Made by a program: the position numbers and the translations under genes
Shown: positions 1-5,466 of the stretch, piece after piece
Layout: every line of letters begins with the position of its first letter
How positions within the stretch are numbered: the stretch's first letter is position 1
The notes under the pieces: model-generated
Seen by the model: the letters and a program-made list of their open reading frames with translations, nothing else
Database searches by the model: none
Told to the model about the DNA's origin: nothing
Assembly: GCA_964575225.1 (NCBI GenBank)
Contig: CAZNQW010000096.1
Span: 1 to 13,762, forward strand
Reading direction: 5' to 3'
Source of the DNA: CAZNQW01 sp964575225
Lineage (GTDB): Bacteria > Chloroflexota > Anaerolineae > JAAYZQ01
DNA: 13,762 bases

Positions 1-364
1 AAAGCAGCTTTCGCAATTCGGGGTCGGTGGTCATCTGTTTGTCCACCACCTGCATTTTGTACCAGGAAACCGATCGGGTCAGACCCTCAAAGATAAAGCG
101 CAATTGTGATTTGATATTGTCACGGCTGGCAGCGTGGGTCAGGAGCTTGTCATCCAGGTCCAGGTCTTGAGACGATACGTCCATCCGTCGCAGGTAGCTG
201 GACAAGGGCGCCACTGCCAGTTGCTGGGCCTGCACGAGGGACGCGAGCAGTTCCATGACCAGTGGGCCGGGGTTGGGCTCCATGTACGACTCGAAAATCT
301 TGATATACGTCAATTTGTACCGCAGGTTGCGAACCAGGCGGACGAGTACGATCGATTCAGCCAT
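1..364 (-). CDS. Unrecognised helical protein, 3' end cut by window edge
   Basis: An open frame runs from ATG at 364 to the left edge without a stop, giving 121 complete codons; the C-terminus lies outside. The start is supported by AAAGGAG (370-376) 5 nt upstream and by a good promoter at 384-412. The protein begins MAESIVLVRLVRNLRYKL and is rich in Leu, Gln, Arg and Lys with few Gly/Pro, so it should be mostly alpha-helical, perhaps a small helical bundle. One proline-containing turn (MEPNPGP, about residues 27-33) separates the first helix from the next. No signal peptide, membrane segment or metal-ligand pattern is visible. I do not recognise the family. The gene is monocistronic at its 5' side: the next gene upstream is 478 bp away behind a strong hairpin. 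Confidence 0.8.
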   Translation of the reverse strand, partial: MAESIVLVRLVRNLRYKLTYIKIFESYMEPNPGPLVMELLASLVQAQQLAVAPLSSYLRRMDVSSQDLDLDDKLLTHAASRDNIKSQLRFIFEGLTRSVSWYKMQVVDKQMTTDPELRKLL

Positions 365-379
365 CCTGTCTCCTTTGAG

Positions 380-417
380 CGCTATTGTACCATACTTCCG
401 GCTGCTTGCCAATAGCG
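380..417. promoter_or_regulatory. Inverted repeat over the promoter (operator candidate)
   Basis: CGCTATTG at 380-387 and CAATAGCG at 410-417 are an exact 8-bp inverted repeat. The half-sites are 30 bp apart centre to centre, close to three helical turns. One half-site covers most of the -10 element and the other covers most of the -35 element. That placement suits a dimeric repressor. No regulator gene is adjacent. Confidence 0.45.
384..412 (-). promoter_or_regulatory. Sigma70-type promoter of the gene at 1-364
   Basis: Read on the minus strand: -35 TTGGCA (407-412), 17-bp spacer, -10 TACAAT (384-389). The predicted transcription start is near 377-379, which leaves a leader of about 14 nt that just contains the AAAGGAG ribosome binding site. 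Two of twelve hexamer bases depart from consensus. Confidence 0.72.
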
Positions 418-761
418 TTTTGGTGCAAAGTAGGGCTTGACCTTATGCCGGCAGCGCCGCATGATTCGTCGCGCTGCATCTGTCTGTCCAGAATTGAGTC
501 TGTTTACAGATAAAAACGACAATTACAATCAGAAAATAGAAGAAAAAACCAGATGTATTGGGAAAAATCAAGTCTATCGTAGGGTAATCGTATAGTACGC
601 GTCCAGCAAAAATGGCCAGCCTGTGCTATTATGCTCTTGAGCAACTGGCATGGTTCATGGCGGGCGAGCATCCATCCAAACTGGAGGCGCCGCAAGGGCG
701 GTTGTGTTCCGGGGAGGTCACCCTGAGCCATGCCAAAAGCGAATTCTTCTCCTCCTTTCTA
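418..761. other. Intergenic stretch, no convincing gene
   Basis: This is most of the 478-bp gap between the helical-protein gene and the SCP2 gene. The part from about 490 to 600 is clearly AT-rich against its surroundings. A 75-codon minus-strand frame (504-731) has no ribosome binding site at a usable distance and an implausible composition, so I do not call it. A plus-strand TGC-TATTAT (about 626-634) resembles an extended -10 but has no -35 and no gene downstream. I see no RNA gene. Confidence 0.6.
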
Positions 762-799
762 ATTGAGAGCTAAGGGTTGGGCCACCCTTAGCTCTCAAT
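762..799. terminator. 16-bp perfect hairpin, probable terminator of the SCP2 gene
   Basis: The arms 762-777 and 784-799 are exact reverse complements (16 bp) around a 6-nt loop, TGGGCC. The hairpin starts 44 bp past the SCP2 stop codon (843-845), where a terminator is expected. Neither flank carries a classical run of T (minus side TTAGAAAGG, plus side GTGTTTACC), so it may act as a 3'-end stabiliser or need help to terminate. The symmetry gives no strand preference. Confidence 0.6.
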
Positions 800-842
800 G
801 TGTTTACCGGTACTAGCCCATCCGAGGAGTCGATTGGTTGGG

Positions 843-1169
843 CTAGCTAAGGTCAAACCAATTCATCATTTGCATGAGGTGCCCCACATTCCCCGAGACT
901 TTGATCTTGCCACTCATGAACGCTTGTACCGGATTCAATTGACCCTGAATCAACGATACAAAATGGGTTGCGTCCATGGTGACCTGCACGTCAGGGTTGG
1001 GCAGGGTTTCCTCGCGCACGGCGCATTGGCCGTCGGATACGTCAATGACCCAGTTGCCCCCTCCGTCTCCGTTAAGCACCAACTGAATGAGGGCTTTGGC
1101 GGAACCGGCTTTGTCGGCTCGGAAGGCAGCGGGCATTTTGGGGATGATGTCGCGTGCTTGGGCTGGCAT
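843..1169 (-). CDS. SCP2 sterol-carrier-like domain protein
   Basis: 108-residue single-domain protein of the SCP2 (sterol carrier protein 2) fold, a small cytoplasmic pocket that binds lipids or other hydrophobic ligands. Family-typical features are seen in order: a helical N-terminus (MPAQARDIIPKMPAAF), the beta strands NWVIDVSDG (about 51-59), a PDVQVTMDATHF segment (about 70-81), and the C-terminal block QAFMSGKIKVSGN (about 90-102). The length matches one bare SCP2 domain. An ATG at 1277 would add 36 residues of low-complexity sequence, but that start lies inside the transposon-like element and upstream of the promoter at 1218-1246. The ATG at 1169 has AAGGAG 9 nt upstream and is preferred. 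Monocistronic: promoter upstream, hairpin downstream. The ligand cannot be deduced. Confidence 0.88.
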   Translation of the reverse strand: MPAQARDIIPKMPAAFRADKAGSAKALIQLVLNGDGGGNWVIDVSDGQCAVREETLPNPDVQVTMDATHFVSLIQGQLNPVQAFMSGKIKVSGNVGHLMQMMNWFDLS

Positions 1170-1217
1170 AGTTGGTTTCTCCTTGCTTTTGGGTGGCGGC
1201 TGTTGTTTCAGTGGCCG

Positions 1218-1246
1218 AGTATAACATAGTCGGGGATATCCGTCAA
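1218..1246 (-). promoter_or_regulatory. Sigma70-type promoter of the SCP2 gene
   Basis: On the minus strand: -35 TTGACG (1241-1246), 17-bp spacer, -10 TATACT (1218-1223), ten of twelve consensus bases. The predicted start is near 1211, giving a leader of about 40 nt with AAGGAG before ATG 1169. The MITE-like element's flanking repeat begins only 9 bp upstream of the -35. Confidence 0.75.
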
Positions 1247-1254
1247 CTGATTCC

Positions 1255-1264
1255 CTCAGATGGT
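1255..1264 (+). repeat. Left copy of putative target-site duplication
   Basis: CTCAGATGGT, identical to 1418-1427, directly abutting the left inverted end of the MITE-like element. Confidence 0.7.
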
Positions 1265-1417
1265 AGGGCTGTTGCAAAGTCGGCCAGTCAATCTAGTTTG
1301 GAGCTCGCCGCCCCCGTCTCGGGGGCGGCCTGCACACCTGGCAGACCACCGCGCCCCGAGGACGGGGCGCGGAGCCCAACCAAATCACATCGGTCAAGAG
1401 ACAATGCAACAGCCCTG
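1265..1417. mobile_element. MITE-like non-coding element, 153 bp
   Basis: The left end AGGGCTGTTGCA (1265-1276) is the exact reverse complement of TGCAACAGCCCT (1405-1416). The similarity continues imperfectly (AAGTC versus TTGTC). The element is bracketed by the exact 10-bp direct repeat CTCAGATGGT (1255-1264 and 1418-1427), as a target-site duplication would be. Inside are two GC-rich hairpins, one per half: 1307-1316/1320-1329 (10 bp, loop TCT) and 1349-1358/1363-1372 (10 bp, loop AGGA), each preceded by TTTGG and GCTC blocks. It is too short for a transposase and has no credible frame. This is the pattern of a miniature inverted-repeat element moved by a transposase elsewhere. The family is not identified. 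Confidence 0.72.
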
Positions 1418-1427
1418 CTCAGATGGT
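1418..1427 (+). repeat. Right copy of putative target-site duplication
   Basis: CTCAGATGGT, identical to 1255-1264. One extra base (G1417) separates it from the 12-bp inverted end. Confidence 0.7.
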
Positions 1428-1497
1428 GATAGTGGGTGCCTTTCAAGATTTCGGGCCAAGCTCGTTACACCCCTCGGCTGCTGAGCAACTGTTCCTC

Positions 1498-1578
1498 TGG
1501 AGTGCGTGCCTGCCTTGGCAGGACGCGCGCTGTACTCAGCGCCGCTGCCGCAAAAATTGCAGGTTTGCTTGCACTCCA
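1498..1578. repeat. 81-bp palindromic (REP/MITE-like) element downstream of recN
   Basis: The ends TGGAGTGC (1498-1505) and GCACTCCA (1571-1578) are exact 8-bp inverted repeats. Between them lie two short perfect hairpins: CCTGCC-TT-GGCAGG (1509-1522) and GCGCTG-TACT-CAGCGC (1527-1542). No flanking direct repeat is seen. It may be a dispersed extragenic palindromic repeat, a transcript-end structure, or both. Confidence 0.4.
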
Positions 1579-1610
1579 AAAAGGAAAGGCGCCCGCAAGG
1601 GGGGCAAGCC
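1578..1610 (-). terminator. Weak candidate intrinsic terminator of recN
   Basis: On the minus strand, immediately at the recN stop, GGC-TT-GCCC (1602-1610) can pair with GGGC-GCC (1588-1594) across a 7-nt loop. TTTCCTTTTT (1578-1587) follows. The stem is short and bulged, but the T-rich tail is the right shape and distance. Confidence 0.38.
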
Positions 1611-3355
1611 TACCCTTTGTCCGCCTCGCTGGAGGCCAACAGCTCGCGCGCGGTAGCCAGGGCCACCTCGGTCACGGCGCCCATCATTTCGGCCATCTCC
1701 TTTTCCCGCTCGTCGCCTTCCAGGCGTCGTACGGCGGTGACCGTTCGCTCGCCGACCACTTGCTTGCGAACGTGAAGGTGCAGATCGCCATAGCCGGCCA
1801 ATTGGGGTAGGTGGGTCACGCACAAAACCTGGTGGCGGCGGGCCGTCGCGCCGTTGGCTGCCGTCAACCCCCACAGTTTGCGTCCCACCACCGAACCCAC
1901 ACGCCCGCCAAGCCCGGCGTCGATCTCGTCAAAAATCAGTGTTGGCGTGCGGTCGGCGTGGGCCAGCACCGTTTTGAGGGCCAGCATCAACCGTGCCGTC
2001 TCACCGCCCGAAGCGATGCGCACCAAGGGTTTGAGCGGTTCGCCCACGTTGGGTGCCACCAGAAATTCGACGCGGTCCAGGCCGGTCAAATCAAAGGCCA
2101 CTGGCTTGCCATCCACGGGGACGCCGTCGGAATCCTCGTGCCTGGTCAAATCCACGCCGAATTGGGCGCCGGGCATGTTCAGTTCCTCCAACTCGGCCTC
2201 GATGCCCGTAGCCAGGTGCTCGCCGGCCGCACGACGCTTTTCCGAGAGGGATTGGCCTACCCTAGCAATCTCTAACAGCAGGATCTGCTCTTCGGCCTCC
2301 AGTTCCTCGATCCGTTCGGCGCTGTTCTCGATAGCCGCCAGTTCGGCTCGGGCGCGCTCGCCAAAGGCGAGCACATCGGCCAGGCTGTCGCCATATTTTC
2401 GCTGCAAGCTGCGGAGCAAGGCCAGTCGCTCTTCGACCTGCATCAGGCGTCGGGGGTTGTATTCCACTTGGTCGCGATAGTCGCGGATCGATTCGGCCAG
2501 ATCTTCGACTTGATAGTTGACCGCATTGGCCGCCTCTTGCAGCGCCGCGACCGAAGGGTCCAGGCGGGCCAATCCGGCCAAAGCCCGTGCTGCCGCCTGC
2601 AGCAGGTCGACTGCTGAAGCCTGTTCCTCACTGCCTTCGTACAAAGCCTGAAAGGCCTCGGCCGAGAGCTGGCTCAGTTGTTCGGCGTTGGCCAGGCGGG
2701 TGCGCTCGCGTCCCAGTTCTTCCTCTTCGTCGGGGTCCAGTCGGGCGCTGTCGATCTCGTTTACCTGATAGGTGAGCAGGTCAATGCGTCGGGCCAGCTC
2801 CCGCTCGTCGCGGCGCAGGGCCGCCAGATCGCTGCGCACGCGGCGGATCTGGCGCACACGGCTGGCAAAGTCCTCCCGCAATGCCCATAGATCTCCGTAG
2901 CGGTCGAGCAGGTCGACGTGCTCGCGCACGCGCATCAGCGACAGGTGCTCGCTTTGTCCGTGGATATCCACCAGACGCTCGCCCACGCTCTGGAGCATTT
3001 TGAGGGATACCGCCCGTCCGTTGATGCGGCAGGTGTTGCGTCCGTTGCTCCGGATCTCGCGGGCCAGGAGCAGGATAGCCGGATCGTCCCCTTCCAGCTC
3101 GTCTTGGGCCAGCAGGGGGTTCACCTGAGATTGGCTCTCGGCGTCCAGCCGAAAGACGCCCTCGATGGAGGCCCGTGCGGCGCCAGCGCGGACAAAGTCA
3201 GCGCCTCCCCGGCCCCCCAGCAGCAGGCTCACGGCGTCGATGATGATCGATTTGCCGGCCCCGGTTTCACCCGTCAGTACGTTCAAGCCTGGCTTGAAGC
3301 TCAGTTGGACTCTTTCGATGATGGCGAAATCCTGGATCGTTAGTTCAGCAAGCAC
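1610..3355 (-). CDS. recN: DNA repair protein RecN (SMC-like ATPase)
   Basis: 581 residues, close to the usual 550-580 of RecN, a cytoplasmic SMC-family ATPase that binds DNA ends and helps recombinational repair of double-strand breaks. The N-terminal head begins MLAELTIQDFAIIERVQL and has the Walker A GETGAGKS at residues 29-36. A long Glu/Arg/Leu/Ala-rich coiled-coil region occupies roughly 160-390. The C-terminal head holds the signature ASGGETARL (448-456), Walker B TLIFDEIDAGLGG (472-484) and the switch CVTHLPQ (about 512-518). The start is GTG at 3355 with GAGG 5 nt upstream; the start places the conserved LxxLxIxNFAII-type strand at the very N-terminus, as the family requires. It lies 64 bp downstream of the TPR/B-box gene with no clear promoter between, so it is probably co-transcribed with it. 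I see no LexA-type operator, but I had no reference motif for this group. Confidence 0.96.
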   Translation of the reverse strand: MLAELTIQDFAIIERVQLSFKPGLNVLTGETGAGKSIIIDAVSLLLGGRGGADFVRAGAARASIEGVFRLDAESQSQVNPLLAQDELEGDDPAILLLAREIRSNGRNTCRINGRAVSLKMLQSVGERLVDIHGQSEHLSLMRVREHVDLLDRYGDLWALREDFASRVRQIRRVRSDLAALRRDERELARRIDLLTYQVNEIDSARLDPDEEEELGRERTRLANAEQLSQLSAEAFQALYEGSEEQASAVDLLQAAARALAGLARLDPSVAALQEAANAVNYQVEDLAESIRDYRDQVEYNPRRLMQVEERLALLRSLQRKYGDSLADVLAFGERARAELAAIENSAERIEELEAEEQILLLEIARVGQSLSEKRRAAGEHLATGIEAELEELNMPGAQFGVDLTRHEDSDGVPVDGKPVAFDLTGLDRVEFLVAPNVGEPLKPLVRIASGGETARLMLALKTVLAHADRTPTLIFDEIDAGLGGRVGSVVGRKLWGLTAANGATARRHQVLCVTHLPQLAGYGDLHLHVRKQVVGERTVTAVRRLEGDEREKEMAEMMGAVTEVALATARELLASSEADKG

Positions 3356-3419
3356 CTGCGCCTCGGTTCTGAATCGGATTTATTGAGGAGTCTATGCCTA
3401 GACAGACGGCCGACGGCCT

Positions 3420-4256
3420 TTACCGCAGGCGAGCGGTAGCCGCGCCAATACCCAGCACCAGGAAGAGCCCCAGTGCCAATAGCGTCCACAGCGAGCCCAG
3501 AGCTAACATCAGCGACGGCAGGGCACCGACAAACATGCCTCCCCCCACTGCCAACCACAGATAGCGACTTCGCCGCCGGCGCACAGCCATGCGCACCAAC
3601 TCGGCGATGGCGATGCCGATGGTGGGGCCCAGCAGCAGGGCAAAGAACCAAAAACCCAACAGGGCCATGAGATAGGCGGCGACGCCGCCCAAGATCAACC
3701 CCAATACCGCGCCGATGACGTAGTCAAGAGCGCCCCCCGAGTAGAAAAGGGCCTGCTGTTGGCCCACGCACTCTTTGCAGCGATAGCCCACGGGCGTCTG
3801 CACGGCGCAGCGGGTACAGATCGGCTTGCCACAGCGATTGCAGCGGAGCATGGTCTCGACGTTGGGATGGTTAGCGCAATACAGCGGGCCGTCGTCTGGA
3901 GGGGTTTGCTTCTGAGGGGGCGGCCCCACCGCCAGGTCCAATTGGCGCGAGGCCGCAGCAATCACCGCCTCGAACTCGCCATCTTCCTCCGCGGGGTCAC
4001 TTTCGGACGGGGCGTCCACTTGGCGCAGCAGTTCCAGGCCCAGCCGAGCCTGGACGTGGTCCGGGTCGATCTCCAGAATGGTGTCAAAGCAGGCCGCCTT
4101 GCGCAACGGGTCCTCTTCCACACCTGCCAACAGAAGCCAGGCTTCTACACTTTTCGGGTCCAATTCGACAGCGCGGCGCAGGTGTTGGCGTGCTTCTTCT
4201 TGCCTGCCGACCAGCGCCGCAGCCTGGCCCCGTTGGATCAGTTCGGTTGGGTTCAC
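3420..4256 (-). CDS. TPR, B-box-type zinc finger and membrane protein
   Basis: About 278 residues (numbered from GTG 4256). Residues about 4-76 form TPR-like helical hairpins (ELIQRGQAAALVGRQEEA, then AVELDPKS and LEIDPDHVQARLGLELL). An acidic/proline linker (about 82-122) follows. The zinc-binding module has ligands C127, H130, C139, C142, C147, C150, C160 and C163, a B-box-like spacing that should hold two metal ions. The C-terminal third is hydrophobic, about four membrane segments (177-221 as two, 233-249, 253-272) with an Arg-rich cytoplasmic loop VRRRRSR. This suggests an inner-membrane protein with a cytoplasmic protein-binding and zinc domain. Function unknown. GTG 4256 is preferred because GAGGG sits 5 nt upstream and the promoter at 4287-4315 would start RNA near 4280. 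ATG 4268 is in frame and adds four residues. WecA-like gene upstream, recN downstream. Confidence 0.85.
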   Translation of the reverse strand: MNPTELIQRGQAAALVGRQEEARQHLRRAVELDPKSVEAWLLLAGVEEDPLRKAACFDTILEIDPDHVQARLGLELLRQVDAPSESDPAEEDGEFEAVIAAASRQLDLAVGPPPQKQTPPDDGPLYCANHPNVETMLRCNRCGKPICTRCAVQTPVGYRCKECVGQQQALFYSGGALDYVIGAVLGLILGGVAAYLMALLGFWFFALLLGPTIGIAIAELVRMAVRRRRSRYLWLAVGGGMFVGALPSLMLALGSLWTLLALGLFLVLGIGAATARLR

Positions 4257-4261
4257 TGTAT

Positions 4262-4266
4262 CCCTC
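4262..4266 (-). promoter_or_regulatory. Ribosome binding site deciding the GTG start at 4256
   Basis: GAGGG lies 5 nt before GTG 4256. The alternative ATG at 4268 has only a GAGG about 13 nt away, which the predicted transcription start (near 4280) would largely exclude from the message. Confidence 0.5.
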
Positions 4267-4286
4267 ATCCCGGAAAGTTATCCTCG

Positions 4287-4315
4287 ATTCTACCTGCAAA
4301 CCGGCTACCGGTCAA
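4287..4315 (-). promoter_or_regulatory. Sigma70-type promoter of the TPR/B-box gene (and recN)
   Basis: On the minus strand: -35 TTGACC (4310-4315), 17-bp spacer, -10 TAGAAT (4287-4292), ten of twelve consensus bases. It lies in the 69-bp gap behind the WecA-like gene. The spacer contains a short inverted repeat, ACCGG-TAG-CCGGT. Confidence 0.7.
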
Positions 4316-4325
4316 GTAAAAACCC

Positions 4326-5405
4326 TTACAAACCGGAGGATTCCTCGGGATCCGGCGGATGAGGAGTACGGCTCAAGGTCTGCCGCGCCAGCCAGGCCAG
4401 CAGGGCCAGGGTGCCCAATCCCAGTAGGATCAGCGTGATCAGCTTGAGTATCCGGGAACTGATCAGCAATGCTGCGACGCCCAACAAGAGAGAGTAGACA
4501 TAATAGAGGAGCACCACCTGGCGCTGGCTGAGACCCAAGTCCAACAGGCGATAGTGCAGGTGGCGCCGGTCGGCGGTGCCGATCGATTGGCCGGCCCGCA
4601 GCCGGGCGATGATCAGCCAGGCGACGTCGACGATGGGGATGCTCAGCACCAACAGCAGGAGGGCCAACTTGGCGCCGGCAGCAATGCCCAACGTGGCGAT
4701 GAGATAGCCCAAAACCATGGAGCCAGAGCCCAGAAATACCTTGGCCGGATGGAAATTGTAGGGCAAGAGCCCCATGGTCGCGCCCAGCAGGGCCAGCGGC
4801 AGCAGGGCCACACTGTATTGCCCTTCGCGCAACATGTGGACGGCCAGCACCCCACTGACGATGGCTCCCACACCAACGGCCAATCCATCCAATCCGTCCA
4901 GAAAATTGATGGTGTTGATCATCCCCATGATCCACAGCATCGTCAGAATGACTACCAGCGCGTAGGAAGGAAAGATATAGAGTTCGTCGGTAAAGGGGTT
5001 CATCACCCGCTCGATAAAGACCAGGAACAGGATGGCAATGATCGATGCAAGTGCATGAGCCAGGTATTGAGGACCCGGGCGCAGCTCAAATCGGTCGTCC
5101 AGGTAGCTGACGCCGAACAAAAAGGCAGCGCCCAACAGGATGCCCGCAAATCGAATCAGCTCATTGGGGTCTTGGCGAGGTACAGGCAGCCACTGGGCCA
5201 GCAAGGCCGCGGCCACAAAGGCCACAAACAGCGCCATCCCCCCAGTGCGGGGGATGGCGCCTCGATGCTTTCTCCGCGGGCCGGGGCGGTCCACCAGTCC
5301 GCGCCGCCGGCCCCAGGTAGCGGCCAAGGGGGTCAGCAGCAGGGCCAAGATCAAGGCCACGGCGAAAACGGTCACGAACGGCCACCAGGACAGATGTGCA
5401 CTCAT
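4326..5405 (-). CDS. WecA/TagO/MraY-like polyprenyl-phosphate sugar-1-phosphate transferase, key Asp missing
   Basis: 359 residues, multi-spanning membrane protein of the family that moves a sugar-1-phosphate from a UDP-sugar to undecaprenyl phosphate, the first step of many cell-surface polymers. Family motifs in order: DRPGPRRKH and PRTGG (39-55), YLDDRFEL with the Mg-binding DD pair (D103, D104), NTINFLDGLDGLA (164-176), KVFLGSGSMVLG (222-233) and HLHYRLLDLGLS (282-293). About ten hydrophobic segments are spread along the length. The fourth motif normally reads FxGDxGS; here it is FLGSGS, one residue short, with the catalytic-site Asp absent. The HxHH-type motif reads HLHY. The loss is in frame, so the protein may be altered, inactive, or miscalled by one codon. 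No Shine-Dalgarno precedes ATG 5405; the promoter at 5412-5440 fits a leaderless message. Confidence 0.9.
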   Translation of the reverse strand: MSAHLSWWPFVTVFAVALILALLLTPLAATWGRRRGLVDRPGPRRKHRGAIPRTGGMALFVAFVAAALLAQWLPVPRQDPNELIRFAGILLGAAFLFGVSYLDDRFELRPGPQYLAHALASIIAILFLVFIERVMNPFTDELYIFPSYALVVILTMLWIMGMINTINFLDGLDGLAVGVGAIVSGVLAVHMLREGQYSVALLPLALLGATMGLLPYNFHPAKVFLGSGSMVLGYLIATLGIAAGAKLALLLLVLSIPIVDVAWLIIARLRAGQSIGTADRRHLHYRLLDLGLSQRQVVLLYYVYSLLLGVAALLISSRILKLITLILLGLGTLALLAWLARQTLSRTPHPPDPEESSGL

Positions 5406-5411
5406 GGCTGC

Positions 5412-5440
5412 ATTCTACGACAGGTGAGGGCTTGTGTCAA
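5412..5440 (-). promoter_or_regulatory. Near-consensus sigma70-type promoter, leaderless geometry
   Basis: On the minus strand: -35 TTGACA (5435-5440, perfect), 17-bp spacer, -10 TAGAAT (5412-5417). Only 6 nt separate the -10 from ATG 5405, so transcription should start at or next to the A of the start codon. It lies 27 bp beyond the amidohydrolase stop. Confidence 0.78.
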
Positions 5441-5466
5441 ACAGGCGGCCGCCGTCTGGTGCCGGA

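Noticed and set aside
504..731. 75-codon minus-strand frame in the gap left of the SCP2 gene
   Set aside because: The nearest Shine-Dalgarno-like sequence (AAGGAGG) is about 20 nt from the ATG, there is no promoter, and the composition (Cys/Trp/Phe/Arg-rich with an aromatic tail) is not protein-like.
843..1277. Longer form of the SCP2 gene starting at ATG 1277
   Set aside because: The extra 36 residues would be read from promoter and MITE-like sequence; the downstream ATG at 1169 has the ribosome binding site and matches the domain boundary.
4266..4268. ATG 4268 as start of the TPR/B-box gene
   Set aside because: Possible, but GTG 4256 has a well-spaced GAGGG, and the predicted transcription start near 4280 leaves no good site for the ATG. 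The difference is four residues.
4316..4352. T-run and CCGGA/TCCGG repeat at the end of the WecA-like gene as a terminator
   Set aside because: The stem is only 5 bp with a poorly paired interior inside the coding sequence, and the T-run lies about 10 nt away from it.
5444..5453. GGCGGCCGCC palindrome between the amidohydrolase and WecA-like genes as a terminator
   Set aside because: It is a self-complementary 10-mer without a usable loop or T-run; probably chance in GC-rich DNA.
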